A stretch of DNA of 64,000 nt from Streptomyces canus (GTDB taxonomy: Bacteria > Actinomycetota > Actinomycetes > Streptomycetales > Streptomycetaceae), in the NCBI RefSeq assembly GCF_030816965.1, contig NZ_JAUSYQ010000002.1, forward strand, positions 1,550,001 to 1,614,000, read 5' to 3'. How positions within the stretch are numbered: the stretch's first letter is position 1; every line of letters starts with the position of its first letter. Positions 8,595 to 17,760 of the stretch are shown piece after piece. The notes under the pieces are model-generated. The model saw only the letters and a list, made by a program, of their open reading frames with translations, did not search any database and had not been told where the DNA came from. The position numbers and the translations under genes are program-made.

Positions 8595-9311
8595 ATGCCG
8601 GTACTGGTGATCACGGGGACGGGCACGGAGGTCGGCAAGACCGTCGCCACGGCCGCTGTCGCCGCCGCGGCGCTCGCCGCCGGACGGACGGTCGCCGTCC
8701 TCAAGGCCGCGCAGACCGGCGTACGGCCGGACGAGCCCGGGGACGCCGACGAGGTGGCGCGGCTCGCGGGTGCCGTGACGAAGGCCGAAGTCGCCCGCTA
8801 TCCCGAGCCGTTGGCCCCGGCCACGGCCGCTCGGCGGGCCGGTCTGAAGCCGGTGCGCCCTCATGAGGTCGCCGAGGCCGCCGCCGAACTGGCCACCGAG
8901 CACGACCTGGTGCTCGTGGAGGGGGCCGGCGGGCTGCTCGTCCGCTTCGACCATGAGGGCGGGACACTGGCCCACGCGGCGGAGCTGCTGCGGGCGCCGG
9001 TCCTGGTCGTGGCGTCGGCGGGCCTGGGCACGCTGAACACCACGGAGCTGACGGCCCGTGAACTCCGCCACCGCAAGCTGGACCTGGCGGGTGTGGTGAT
9101 CGGCAGCTGGCCCGGCTCCCCCGATCTCGCCTCGCGTTGCAACCTCGCGGACCTGCCGGACGTGTCCGGGGCTCCGCTGCTCGGCGCCCTGCCGGCCGGC
9201 GCCGGCCGGCTGGCCCCGGCCGACTTCCGTGCCGCGGCGCCGGGGTGGCTGGCACCGCGACTGGACGGAACGTGGGACGCGGAGGCGTTCGGGATGCGTG
9301 AGGCTCCCTGA
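8595..9311 (+). CDS. bioD: ATP-dependent dethiobiotin synthetase
   Basis: BioD closes the ureido ring of dethiobiotin with CO2 and ATP. The protein has 238 residues with the P-loop GTGTEVGKT at residues 8-16, the substrate lysine/Thr block VLKAAQTGV and the EGAGGLLVRFD motif near residue 114. The ATG at 8595 lies one base after the bioA stop (TGACATG), with GGAGGGA upstream. It is the last gene of the bioBAD operon. The next codons after its stop remain open in the same frame and encode a relic (see 9312-9410). Confidence 0.94.
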   Translation: MPVLVITGTGTEVGKTVATAAVAAAALAAGRTVAVLKAAQTGVRPDEPGDADEVARLAGAVTKAEVARYPEPLAPATAARRAGLKPVRPHEVAEAAAELATEHDLVLVEGAGGLLVRFDHEGGTLAHAAELLRAPVLVVASAGLGTLNTTELTARELRHRKLDLAGVVIGSWPGSPDLASRCNLADLPDVSGAPLLGALPAGAGRLAPADFRAAAPGWLAPRLDGTWDAEAFGMREAP

Positions 9312-9410
9312 ACCACCCCCGGTGAGCTCTACGACGTCGGCTGCGTCCCGCACACCGGCATGAACAACGACTACGGCGTCTACGATCCGGTGCGCTACTT
9401 CGTGCGGTGA
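9312..9410 (+). pseudogene. Short protein-like relic after bioD
   Basis: After the bioD stop the same frame stays open for 32 codons and ends in YDPVRYFVR-stop. The composition (HTGMNNDYGVYDPVRYF) looks like the C-terminal end of a real globular protein and unlike random high-GC translation. No start codon with a ribosome binding site precedes it. I take it to be the C-terminal stump of a gene lost by deletion. I do not recognise the parent family. Confidence 0.4.
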
Positions 9411-9487
9411 GCGTCCGCAGGGATGCGACGGGGTTCCGCGGGGGACAATTGCGGTGAGGTCAGTCCTGTCCGGTGAGGGAGACTGCC

Positions 9488-10177
9488 ATGGCGCCGCGGT
9501 CCGCAGGTTCCGGCAAGGTGTCGCGGGACCCCGTTCACCATCCGCTGTTCGCCCGGTACTACGCCCGGGTCAGTGTCACCGCCGAGAGCAGGTGGGGCAT
9601 GGCCGGGGTGCGTGAACGGCTGCTCACCGGGCTGTCCGGGCGGGTGATCGAGATCGGCGCGGGCAACGGCCTGAACTTCTCGCACTATCCCGGCACCGTC
9701 TCCGAGGTCGTGGCGATCGAACCGGAGCGCCGGCTCAGGCAGCTGGCGGTGGAGGCCGCCCTGCGCTGCGAGGTGCCGGTCGACGTGGTGCCCGGCGCCG
9801 CGGAGGCGCTGCCCGTCAAGAGCGAGGCCTTCGACGCCGTGGTGATCTCTCTGGTGCTGTGCAGTGTGCGCGATGTGCCGCGCGCACTCGGCGAGGTGCG
9901 CCGGGTGCTGCGGCCCGGCGGGGCCGTGCGGTTCTTCGAGCACGGCAGGGGCGGCGGCCCGGCGATGCGCTTCACCCAGCGCGCCCTGGACCGCACGGTG
10001 TGGCCCGCGCTGAACGGCGGCTGCCATCTGGCCCGCGAGCCGGTCGCCGCGCTGCGCGACGCGGGGTTCGAACTCGGCCCCTACCGAAGCGTGCTGATGC
10101 CGGAGAAGGGGCCCACGCTGCCTACGTCCTTCTGCGTGCTGGGCACCGCCTGGCGGCCACCGTCGGCTCAGCGCTGA
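9488..10177 (+). CDS. Class I SAM-dependent methyltransferase
   Basis: The product is a 229-residue Rossmann-fold methyltransferase of the UbiE/Methyltransf_11 group. Motif I is VIEIGAGNGLNFSHY (residues about 48-62), the acidic residue after strand 2 is in VVAIEPE, and motif II/III appears as DAVVISLVLCSVRD and RVLRPGGAVRFFEHG. It resembles actinobacterial small-molecule methyltransferases of unknown substrate. Despite lying after bioD I see no evidence that it is BioC. GGGAG at 9477-9481 supports ATG 9488. Its stop TGA is directly joined to the stop of the converging gene, giving the shared hexamer TGATCA. Confidence 0.85.
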   Translation: MAPRSAGSGKVSRDPVHHPLFARYYARVSVTAESRWGMAGVRERLLTGLSGRVIEIGAGNGLNFSHYPGTVSEVVAIEPERRLRQLAVEAALRCEVPVDVVPGAAEALPVKSEAFDAVVISLVLCSVRDVPRALGEVRRVLRPGGAVRFFEHGRGGGPAMRFTQRALDRTVWPALNGGCHLAREPVAALRDAGFELGPYRSVLMPEKGPTLPTSFCVLGTAWRPPSAQR

Positions 10178-10552
10178 TCACAGGGTCCACCTCTGCAGCT
10201 CGCGCGCGATGTCGTGCAACGAGGCGTCGCCCTTCTTGGCCACCTTGGCGAGGTCACGGACGAGCTCGGGCGAGGTGACGACCCTGAGTCCGCTCGCGAC
10301 GAGATAGGCGTACCCGACCGCGCACGCGAAGAGCGCGTTGGTGCGCTCCAGCGCCGGGACATGGATGAGCAGTTGCAGCAGCGCGGCGGCGCGCAGATGC
10401 GGGCTGTCGTAGACGGGGATGTCGAATATCTCGGCCTGGTGCCGTGCCACGGCGGCGACCAGGGCGCCCCAGTCGATGACCTGGGGGTCACCCGGGGTCT
10501 TCTGCTCGGCGAGCATCAGAAGCCAGGCGAGATCGATGTGCAGATCGCTCAA
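10178..10552 (-). CDS. Fic/Doc-like toxin component
   Basis: A 124-residue helical protein resembling the short Fic/Doc-type toxins often annotated in Streptomyces. The N-terminal half (SDLHIDLAWLLMLAEQ, then ALVAAVARHQ) and the helix ERTNALFACAVGYAYLVASG match the Fic/Doc fold. However, the catalytic signature HPFxxGNxR is absent; the equivalent stretch reads HVPALERTN. AMPylation or phosphorylation by the classical mechanism is therefore doubtful. It overlaps the antitoxin start gene by 4 bases (ATGA), antitoxin first, as in phd-doc operons. It may bind a partner without catalysis, or use a variant active site. Confidence 0.72.
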   Translation of the reverse strand: MSDLHIDLAWLLMLAEQKTPGDPQVIDWGALVAAVARHQAEIFDIPVYDSPHLRAAALLQLLIHVPALERTNALFACAVGYAYLVASGLRVVTSPELVRDLAKVAKKGDASLHDIARELQRWTL

Positions 10553-10773
10553 CGAGTCTCGTGATCCTTGCCGAACTCCTCCGCGAAGACGGATTCGTAC
10601 TGCTTCATGAAGTCGGCCGCGGCCTCCACGAAGGCCTGGCCCGCTTCACCGGTGTCCTTCATGACCAGCTCCTCGATGTAGCGGTTGACGCTCACGCCAC
10701 GGGCGAGGGCACGTTCACGGGCGGCGCGGGCGGTGCCCTCGTCCACCCGCACGTTCAACTGAGTCTTCGCCAT
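10549..10773 (-). CDS. Ribbon-helix-helix antitoxin
   Basis: A 74-residue antitoxin. Residues 3-45 form a ribbon-helix-helix (KTQLNVRVDEGTARAARERA, then GVSVNRYIEELV), which binds DNA as a dimer. The acidic C-terminal tail (FMKQYESVFAEEFGKDHET) is the kind that wraps a toxin. It precedes and overlaps the toxin gene, so the pair is translated together. A perfect inverted repeat 9 bases upstream of the start is the likely operator for autoregulation. Confidence 0.85.
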   Translation of the reverse strand: MAKTQLNVRVDEGTARAARERALARGVSVNRYIEELVMKDTGEAGQAFVEAAADFMKQYESVFAEEFGKDHETR

Positions 10774-10781
10774 GGTTTGAA

Positions 10782-10801
10782 GCTAGCGCCGAAACGCTAG
10801 C
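10782..10801. promoter_or_regulatory. Operator-like inverted repeat before the toxin-antitoxin operon
   Basis: GCTAGCG and CGCTAGC are a perfect 7-base inverted repeat with a 6-base spacer, ending 9 bases from the antitoxin start on the minus strand. It would overlap the -10 region. Ribbon-helix-helix antitoxins usually repress their own promoter through such dyads. Confidence 0.65.
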
Positions 10802-10982
10802 ACCCGCAAGGGGGGTCCACCCTCGGGTGGAATGTGTCCCTTACATCGGTATCGGGGGCGCGACCTGGGGTGGAGACCGTCTCGACCGCACGGGGGATAC
10901 CGGGTGTGGGGTGGATCACATTACGCTCGGCCGGATGGGACCAGCCGGTCCGCGAGCGCCATCCACGAGCGAGGAGAGAGCC

Positions 10983-11795
10983 TTGTCCACAGCTGCTGCC
11001 GAGCACGCTCCCGGTGCCGTTCCGGCCGACGGGTTCGCGGCCCGCGCCCGCGGTCTGACCAAGGCGTACGGCTCGGGCGAGACGGCCGTGCTCGCCCTGG
11101 ACTCGGTGGACGTGGACATCGCGCGTGGCCGCTTCACCGCGGTCATGGGGCCCTCGGGCTCAGGCAAGTCCACGTTGATGCACTGTCTGGCGGGGCTCGA
11201 CACCGTGTCGGCCGGTCAGGTGTGGCTCGGCGACACCGAGATCACGGGGCTCAAGGAGCGCGAGCTGACCAGGCTGCGCCGGGACCGGATCGGGTTCATG
11301 TTCCAGTCGTTCAACCTGATCCCGACACTGAACGCGGCGGAGAACATCACCCTGCCCATGGACATCGCGGGCAAGAAGCCCGACGAGAAGTGGCTGGACC
11401 AGGTCATCGACACCCTGGGGCTGCGGGACCGGCTGGGGCACCGGCCGTCGCAGCTCTCGGGCGGTCAGCAACAGCGCGTCGCCTGTGCCCGCGCGCTCGC
11501 CTCCCGGCCCGAGCTGATCTTCGCGGACGAGCCGACCGGCAACCTCGACTCACGGGCGGGACTGGAGGTCCTCGGGTTCCTGCGCGAGGCCGTCGACCAG
11601 CTCGGTCAGACGGTCGTCATGGTCACCCACGACCCGGGCGCCGCGGCCCACTCGGACGTAGTGCTGTTCCTGGCGGACGGGCGGGTCGTGGACCGCATGG
11701 AGCGGCCCACCGCGGAGGCCGTACTGGAACGCATGAAGCGGTTCGACGTGATCCGGAGTCAGTCCCAGGAGGCACCCGGGGCCGGGGAGGCCTGA
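10983..11795 (+). CDS. ABC transporter ATP-binding protein, MacB/LolD type
   Basis: ATPase subunit of a MacB-type export or mechanotransmission system, 270 residues. Walker A is GPSGSGKST, the Q-loop region [13 protein letters not shown] is typical of the LolD/MacB class, the signature is [15 protein letters not shown], Walker B is [13 protein letters not shown] and the switch His is in VTHD. I chose the TTG at 10983 because GGAG lies 6 bases upstream and the sequence from there reads like family N-termini. An in-frame upstream ATG at 10827 would add 52 unlikely residues. The cognate permease starts 4 bases downstream. Confidence 0.92.
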   Translation: MSTAAAEHAPGAVPADGFAARARGLTKAYGSGETAVLALDSVDVDIARGRFTAVMGPSGSGKSTLMHCLAGLDTVSAGQVWLGDTEITGLKERELTRLRRDRIGFMFQSFNLIPTLNAAENITLPMDIAGKKPDEKWLDQVIDTLGLRDRLGHRPSQLSGGQQQRVACARALASRPELIFADEPTGNLDSRAGLEVLGFLREAVDQLGQTVVMVTHDPGAAAHSDVVLFLADGRVVDRMERPTAEAVLERMKRFDVIRSQSQEAPGAGEA

Positions 11796-11799
11796 AGTC

Positions 11800-14367
11800 G
11801 TGCTGAAGGCTACGCTCCGCAGTTTCCTCGCGCACAAGGGACGGCTGGTGCTCTCCGCGCTGGCCGTGGTGCTGTCCGTGGCGTTCGTCTCGGGCAGCCT
11901 GATCTTCTCCGACACGCTGAGCCGCACCTTCGACCGGCTCTTCGCCTCGACCGCACCGGACCTCACGATCAGTCCCAAAGAGGATCTGAGCGAGGCCATC
12001 CCGTCCGGGACGACGGCCACCCTGCCCGCCGCGCTCGCGGACCGCGTGTCCCGGATCGAGGGAGTCGCCACCGCGCGCTTCGACGCCCAGGACGACGGGA
12101 TCACCGTCGCCGACTCCGAGAACGAGTCCGTGGGCTCGACCACCGGCGCCCCCACCATCGGCACCGACTGGAACCCGACCTCGCGCAGCCCCGTGAAACT
12201 CACCTCGGGCCACGCCCCGCACGGCCCGTCCGAGGCGTTGCTCGACTCGGAGACCGCCGACCGTAAAAACCTGCACATCGGCGACCCGCTCACCGTGATC
12301 GCGGCGCCGGGCTCCTTCAAGGTCCGGATCGTCGGCATCGTCACGTTCACCACCACCAACCCCGGTGCCACGCTGCTGTTCCTCGATCCACCGACCGCGC
12401 AGGCCAAGCTGCTCGGTTCCTCGAAGTCCGCCACCAGCATCTCGATCGACGCGGCGGAGGGCGTCGGCAACGACCAGCTCAAGCAGCGCGTGGCCGCCGC
12501 GCTCGGGACGGGCACCTACGAGTACCGGACCGCCGACGAGCAGGCGAAGTCGGATGTCGACCAACTGGGCGGATTCCTCGACGTCATCAAGTACGTCATG
12601 TTGGGATTCGCCGGGATCGCCGTCCTCGTCGGTGTGTTCCTGATCGTCAACACCTTCTCGATGCTGATCGCCCAACGCACCCGTGAGCTGGGCCTGTTGC
12701 GCGCACTGGGTGCCGACCGGCGCCAGGTCCGCCGCTCGGTGCTCACCGAGGCGACCCTGCTCGGACTCGTCGGCTCCACGGTCGGGCTCGGCACGGGTAT
12801 CGGGCTGGCCGTCGGGCTCATCTCGCTGATGAACGCCTTCGGCATGAACATCCGGACGAGCGAGATGGTCATCGGCTGGGGAACACCCGTGGCGGCGTAC
12901 GTCGTCGGGGTGGGCGTCACCTTCGTCGCGGCCTATCTCCCGGCCCGGCGCGCGGCCGGCGTCTCCCCCATGGCGGCCCTCGCGGACGCCGAGATCGCCG
13001 GGATCGGAAAGCCGCTGCGCATGCGGGCGATCGTGGGCGGGGTCGTCGGCGCGGCGGGCGCGGCCGCGCTGGTGGGCTGTGTCACCGCGTCGAGGACGGC
13101 GTCCGCGGCCTCCCTGCTGGGCCTCGGTGTCGTCCTGACGCTCCTCGCCACCGTCATCGCGGGCCCGCTGCTGGTGCGGCCGGTGATCCGGGTACTGGGC
13201 GGAGCCTTCCCCGCCCTCTACGGCTCGGTCGGGCGGATGAGCCAGCGCAACGCCCTGCGCAATCCCCGCCGCACCGGCGCCACCGCGGCCGCCCTGATGG
13301 TCGGCCTCGCCCTGGTCGGCGGCATGTCCGTGGCCAGCGCCTCGATGTCCAAGTCCTTCGACGATCAGATCGACAAGACGCTGGGCGCCGACTTCGTCGT
13401 GCAGAACGGCAACTTCCTGCCGTTCCCGCAGGAGGTCACGGAGGCGGTGCGCAGGACCGAGGGTGCCGGGCTCGTCGTACGGTCGAGGTTCGCACCCGTC
13501 GCCGTACGGCTGCCGGACGGCAAGCGCGTCGAGACCACCGCCGCGGGGTACGACCCGCAGCTCGACGAGGTCGCCCACATCACCTACGCGCAGGGCGACA
13601 CCGCGGCCGCGCTCGCGTCCGGGCACCTGGCCATGGACCTGGACTTCGCGCGCGACCACGACGTCAAGGTCGGCAGCAGGGTCCCGGTCGAGTTCCAGGG
13701 CGGCCGCCGGACCGAACTGACCGTGGGCGCCCTCACCGACCAGGACTCCGCGGACGGGTTCGGGACGCAGGGCGGCATCTATTTCGGCCTGTCCACCCTG
13801 GAGCGGTTCGCGCCGGGCGGCCGGGACTCCGCGCTGTATGTGAACGCCGCCTCCGGCGCCGGCGCCGACCGGCTGCGCACGGCCCTGGAAAAGACACTCG
13901 ACCCGTATCCGCAGGTCCAGGTGCGCGACCTCGCCGACTACAAGGACCTGGTCCACGACCAGATCGCCGTCCTGCTCTATCTCGTGTACGCGCTGCTCGG
14001 GCTCGCGATCGTCATCGCCGTGCTCGGTGTGGTCAACACCCTCGCCCTGTCGGTCGTGGAGCGCACCCGGGAGATCGGGCTGCTGCGCGCCATCGGGCTC
14101 GCCCGGCGTCAGCTACGCCGGATGATCCGGCTGGAGTCGGTGGTGATCGCCGTGTTCGGAGCGGTCCTCGGGCTCGCGCTCGGGCTGGTGTGGGGTGTGT
14201 GCACCCAGCAGGTGCTGGCGCTTCAGGGCATGAACGCGCTGGCCATCCCCTGGGGCACCATCGTCGCGGTCGTCGTCGGCTCGGCGGTGGTGGGCATCGT
14301 GGCGGCACTGCTGCCGGCCTTGCGTGCATCGCGCATGAACGTACTGGCGGCGATCGCGCACGAGTGA
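11800..14367 (+). CDS. FtsX-like ABC transporter permease (duplicated domain)
   Basis: Large permease of 855 residues, the partner of the preceding ATPase. It has the actinobacterial duplicated architecture: an N-terminal membrane helix with a MacB-like extracytoplasmic domain, three helices forming an FtsX core at about residues 265-395 (MLIAQRTRELGLLRALGADR), then a second helix/periplasmic domain and a second FtsX core at about 725-855 (LSVVERTREIGLLRAIGLAR). The two ExGLLRAxG blocks mark the duplication. Such systems export lipids, lipoproteins or peptides; the substrate here is unknown. The gene closes the two-gene operon. Confidence 0.92.
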   Translation: MLKATLRSFLAHKGRLVLSALAVVLSVAFVSGSLIFSDTLSRTFDRLFASTAPDLTISPKEDLSEAIPSGTTATLPAALADRVSRIEGVATARFDAQDDGITVADSENESVGSTTGAPTIGTDWNPTSRSPVKLTSGHAPHGPSEALLDSETADRKNLHIGDPLTVIAAPGSFKVRIVGIVTFTTTNPGATLLFLDPPTAQAKLLGSSKSATSISIDAAEGVGNDQLKQRVAAALGTGTYEYRTADEQAKSDVDQLGGFLDVIKYVMLGFAGIAVLVGVFLIVNTFSMLIAQRTRELGLLRALGADRRQVRRSVLTEATLLGLVGSTVGLGTGIGLAVGLISLMNAFGMNIRTSEMVIGWGTPVAAYVVGVGVTFVAAYLPARRAAGVSPMAALADAEIAGIGKPLRMRAIVGGVVGAAGAAALVGCVTASRTASAASLLGLGVVLTLLATVIAGPLLVRPVIRVLGGAFPALYGSVGRMSQRNALRNPRRTGATAAALMVGLALVGGMSVASASMSKSFDDQIDKTLGADFVVQNGNFLPFPQEVTEAVRRTEGAGLVVRSRFAPVAVRLPDGKRVETTAAGYDPQLDEVAHITYAQGDTAAALASGHLAMDLDFARDHDVKVGSRVPVEFQGGRRTELTVGALTDQDSADGFGTQGGIYFGLSTLERFAPGGRDSALYVNAASGAGADRLRTALEKTLDPYPQVQVRDLADYKDLVHDQIAVLLYLVYALLGLAIVIAVLGVVNTLALSVVERTREIGLLRAIGLARRQLRRMIRLESVVIAVFGAVLGLALGLVWGVCTQQVLALQGMNALAIPWGTIVAVVVGSAVVGIVAALLPALRASRMNVLAAIAHE

Positions 14368-14416
14368 TGGAATCGCGGGGCAGACAACTCAAGTCGCAGA
14401 CCGCTGAGGAGAGTTC

Positions 14417-15307
14417 ATGCCCCGCCCGTTCCGCTTCGCCGTCAACCTGACCGCCGCCGCCACCGACGAGGACTGGCGCACCAAGTGCCGACAGGCCGAG
14501 GCACTCGGTTACGACGTGATCCTGGTCCCCGACCATCTCGGCAAGGTCGCGCCCTTCCCCGCGCTGGTCGCGGCGGCGCAGGTCACCGAGCGACCGCGCC
14601 TCGGCACGTTCGTCCTCAACGCGGGCTTCTGGAACCCCACGCTGCTCGCCCGCGAGGTCGCCACGGTGGACGCCCTCACCGGCGGCCGCCTCGAACTCGG
14701 CCTCGGCACCGGCTATGTGCAGTCCGAGCACGATCAGGCGGGGCTGCCCTTCGGTTCGGCGGGCGAGCGGGTGGACCATCTCCGGCGCACGGTCGAGGAG
14801 TTGGAGCGGCTGTTGTCCTCCGAGGACCATGTGCCGCAGCCGGTGCAGCGGCCCCGGGTGCCCCTGCTGATCGGCGGCATAGGCAACCGGATGCTGAAAC
14901 TGTCCGCCGAGCACGCCGACATCGCGGCCTTCACCGGCGCGACCCTGGTGCCGGGGAACACGACCGGCAAGCTGACCCCGACCACCGCCGAGCAACTCGA
15001 CGAACGCGTCGGGCGCTATCTGCAACTGGCCGAGGGACGCAAGGAACCGGCCGAACTGAACCTGCTCATCCAGATGGTGGTGGTCACCGACGACCGCGAG
15101 GCGGTGGCCACGCCCTTCCTGCACCGGGTGCCGGACCTGACCCTGCAACAGGCGCTGGATCTGCCCATCATGCTGATCGGCACGGTCGAGGAGATCGTCG
15201 CTCAGGTGCTGGCCCAGCGCGAGCGGTACGGCTTCACCTATCTGACGGTGCTGGAGGCCTCCATGGAGGCGTTCGCACCGGTGATGGCCCAACTGCGCGG
15301 TCGGTAA
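14417..15307 (+). CDS. F420-dependent LLM-class oxidoreductase
   Basis: A luciferase-like (TIM-barrel) flavin/F420 oxidoreductase of 296 residues, with the opening RPFRFAVNLTAAATDEDW and the blocks YDVILVPDHLG, TFVLNAGFWNPTLLAREVAT and GRLELGLGTGYVQSEH that are typical of the probable F420-dependent TIGR03621 group. The substrate is unknown. GAGGAGAG lies 6-8 bases before the ATG. It stands alone between the ABC exporter and a GNAT gene, with a gap of about 50 bases on each side. Confidence 0.88.
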   Translation: MPRPFRFAVNLTAAATDEDWRTKCRQAEALGYDVILVPDHLGKVAPFPALVAAAQVTERPRLGTFVLNAGFWNPTLLAREVATVDALTGGRLELGLGTGYVQSEHDQAGLPFGSAGERVDHLRRTVEELERLLSSEDHVPQPVQRPRVPLLIGGIGNRMLKLSAEHADIAAFTGATLVPGNTTGKLTPTTAEQLDERVGRYLQLAEGRKEPAELNLLIQMVVVTDDREAVATPFLHRVPDLTLQQALDLPIMLIGTVEEIVAQVLAQRERYGFTYLTVLEASMEAFAPVMAQLRGR

Positions 15308-15364
15308 CCGTCCGGATCCTGGAATTTCCCGTCCCGGGCGGGGCCGACGTGATGGGATCGCCGC

Positions 15365-15790
15365 ATGACCGACCTGCGGATACGGGCCGCGACGCCCGAC
15401 GACCTCGACACCGTGCTGGCCTTCTGGAAGCAGGCCGCCGAGGGGACGAGCATCAGCGACGACCGGGACGGCGTGGAGCGGCTCGTCACCCGGGACCCCG
15501 AGGCGCTGATCCTCGCCGAACTCGACGGCGAACTGGTCGGCACGGTGATCGCGGGCTTCGACGGCTGGCGGTGTCATCTGTACCGGCTCGCGGTGCACCC
15601 GGAGCGCCGGCGGCGGGGCATCGGGGCGGCGCTGCTCACGGCCGCGGAGGAGCGGTTCGTACGGCTCGGCGGGCGGCGCGGGGACGCGATGGTGCTGGTG
15701 CGCAACGAAACGGCACAGCACGCGTGGCGCGCGGCGGGGTATGCGCCCGAGGAACAGTGGGGGCGATGGGTGAAACCCTTCGCAGGGTAG
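15365..15790 (+). CDS. GNAT family N-acetyltransferase
   Basis: A single-domain acetyltransferase of 141 residues. It has the N-terminal RAATPDDLDTVLAFW, the central VGTVIAGFDGWRCHLYRLAV and the acetyl-CoA pyrophosphate-binding loop RRRGIGAALL (motif A, residues about 83-92). The terminal block NETAQHAWRAAGY is typical of the RimI-like group. The acceptor substrate is not predictable. Confidence 0.88.
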   Translation: MTDLRIRAATPDDLDTVLAFWKQAAEGTSISDDRDGVERLVTRDPEALILAELDGELVGTVIAGFDGWRCHLYRLAVHPERRRRGIGAALLTAAEERFVRLGGRRGDAMVLVRNETAQHAWRAAGYAPEEQWGRWVKPFAG

Positions 15791-15839
15791 GACGGGCGAT
15801 CCTGGGGACCCTGTCCGATCATGGGACGGAGGTGACCCG

Positions 15840-17165
15840 ATGACCGAAGTGCTCCTCCTGCTGGTGGCGATCCTGCTCTCGCTGGCCTGCGGTGCCTTCG
15901 TGGCGGCGGAGTTCTCGCTGACCACGGTGGAGCGCGGGCAACTGGAGCGGGCGGCGGAGCGCGGCGAGCGGGGGGCGTCCGGCGCCCTGAAGGCCGTACG
16001 GCATCTGACCTTCCAGCTGTCCGGGGCGCAACTCGGGATCACCGTCACCAACCTGGTCGTCGGCATGCTCGCCGAACCGTCGATCGCGGCACTGATCGCG
16101 GGGCCGCTGGAGTCGCTCGGGGTCTCGCCGTCCACCTCCCGGTCGCTGGCGCTGGTGCTGGGCACCGCGCTGTCGACGGTCTTCCTGATGGTGGTCGGCG
16201 AGCTGGTGCCCAAGAACTGGGCGATCTCCTCGCCGTTGGCCATGGCCAAGCGGGTGGGCACCGCGCAGAGCTGGTTCAGCGCGGCCTTCCGCCCCTTCAT
16301 CACGCACCTCAACAACATGGCCAACCGGGTGGTGCGCCGCTTCGGACTCGAACCCGCCGAGGAGCTGGCCTCGGCGCGCGGGCCGCAGGAGCTGGCCGCG
16401 CTGGCCCGGCACTCCGCACGGGCGGGCGCGCTGGAGGCGGACACCGCCGAGCTGTTCGTGCGGACGCTCAATCTCGCCGACCTGACCGCGGAGAACGTGA
16501 TGACCCCGCGGGTACAGGTGATCGCCCTGGACGTCCAGGCGACCTGCGAGGACGTGGCGAACGCGACGCGCGCGACCGGCCTGTCCCGGTTCCCCGTCTA
16601 CCGCGGCGGCCTCGACTCGGTCGTCGGCATCGCGCACATCAAGGACGTCCTGGCGGTACCGGCCGAACTCCGGCCCCGCGCCTCGGTCGCCGAGCTGCTG
16701 CGCGAGCCGCTGCTGGTGCCCGAGTCGCTCACCGTGGACCGGCTCCTGGACCGGCTGTCCGGCAAGCGCACGATGGCGGTCGTCATCGACGAGTACGGCG
16801 GCACGGCGGGCGTGGCCACGCTGGAGGACATCGTCGAGGAGGTCGTCGGCGAGGTACGGGACGAGCACGATCCCCACGAGACGTCCGACCTGGCCCCCGC
16901 GGGCACCGACGAGGAGGGCAGGGAGCTCTTCCGGGCCGACGGTTCGGCACGCATGGACCAGCTCGCGCGCGTCGGCCTGCGGGCGCCCGAGGGGCCGTAC
17001 GAGACGCTGGCCGGGCTGCTGGCGACGGAGCTCGGCCGGATTCCGGCCGTCGGCGACTCGGTGGAGGTCGCCGACTGGCGGCTCGACGTGGTGGACGCCC
17101 AGGGCCGCCGGGCCTCGCGGGTACTGCTGCACGCGCCCCTGACCGGGGAGGCGACCGAGTCATGA
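15840..17165 (+). CDS. CNNM/CorC (hemolysin C-like) membrane protein, first of a pair
   Basis: A 441-residue protein with an N-terminal CNNM (DUF21) membrane domain of four hydrophobic segments (residues about 1-190), then two CBS domains (about 215-335, containing ENVMTPRVQV and GIAHIKDVL) and a C-terminal CorC_HlyC domain ending near VLLHAPLTG. This architecture is linked to Mg2+/Co2+ transport or efflux. Its stop overlaps the next ORF by ATGA. The last coding stretch (17118-17150) is the source of the repeats that fill the following spacer. Confidence 0.92.
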   Translation: MTEVLLLLVAILLSLACGAFVAAEFSLTTVERGQLERAAERGERGASGALKAVRHLTFQLSGAQLGITVTNLVVGMLAEPSIAALIAGPLESLGVSPSTSRSLALVLGTALSTVFLMVVGELVPKNWAISSPLAMAKRVGTAQSWFSAAFRPFITHLNNMANRVVRRFGLEPAEELASARGPQELAALARHSARAGALEADTAELFVRTLNLADLTAENVMTPRVQVIALDVQATCEDVANATRATGLSRFPVYRGGLDSVVGIAHIKDVLAVPAELRPRASVAELLREPLLVPESLTVDRLLDRLSGKRTMAVVIDEYGGTAGVATLEDIVEEVVGEVRDEHDPHETSDLAPAGTDEEGRELFRADGSARMDQLARVGLRAPEGPYETLAGLLATELGRIPAVGDSVEVADWRLDVVDAQGRRASRVLLHAPLTGEATES

Positions 17166-17760
17166 CCGCCGCCCAGTCGCGGGAGGAGGGGGCCCGCGCG
17201 ATGACCACCGCCCAGTCACCGAAGGGCGCCCGAGCCACGACCACTCCCCGGCCACCCAAGACGCGGGTACTGCCGCACCCGCCCCTGACCGGCGAAGGCA
17301 ACCGGATCACAACCGCCGCCCCATCACCGGAGGAGGGGGCCCGCGCGATGACCACCGCCCAGTCACCGAAGGGCGCCCGAGCCACGACCACTCCCCGGCC
17401 ACCCAAGACGCGGGTACTGCCGCACCCGCCCCTGACCGGCGAAGGCAACCGGATCACAACCGCCGCCCCATCACCGGAGGAGGGGGCCCGCGCGATGACC
17501 ATCGCCCAGTCACCGAAGGGCGCCCGAGCCACGACCGCCCCCCAGTCGCTGGAGGGGGCCCGCGCCACGACCGCCGTCCGGCCGCCCAAGCAGGGGACCC
17601 GCACCAGGACCGCCGTCCAGTCACCGCCGCAGGGGCCCCGCACCACGACCGGCCCCCGACGACCCGAAGAGGGAACCCGCACCACGCCCCCCGCCCAGCC
17701 ACCGCCCGGGGCAACCCGCGCCACTGCCGCCCCCCAGTCGCCCGAGCGGAGGGCCGAGGG
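17118..17760. repeat. Minisatellite between the two CNNM genes
   Basis: The block consists of about 14 degenerate units of 36-39 bases, each beginning near ATGACCGCCGCCCAGTC or ACGACC. Two higher-order copies of 147 bases are nearly identical (RVLPHPPLTGE segments start at 17264 and 17411). A third, older copy starts at 17118 inside the 3' end of the first CNNM gene, offset by 146 bases. The last unit runs into the start of the second CNNM gene (ATGACCGTCGTCCAG). So the array joins the tail of one gene to the head of the next. Confidence 0.85.

Noticed and set aside
9488..10177. The methyltransferase after bioD as BioC
   Set aside because: No feature specific to BioC is seen; it is separated by a relic and has its own ribosome binding site.
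11623..13956. Long antisense open frame of 777 codons within the ABC permease gene
   Set aside because: It is a shadow of the FtsX-like permease on the plus strand, with Gly/Arg/His-rich composition and no domain.
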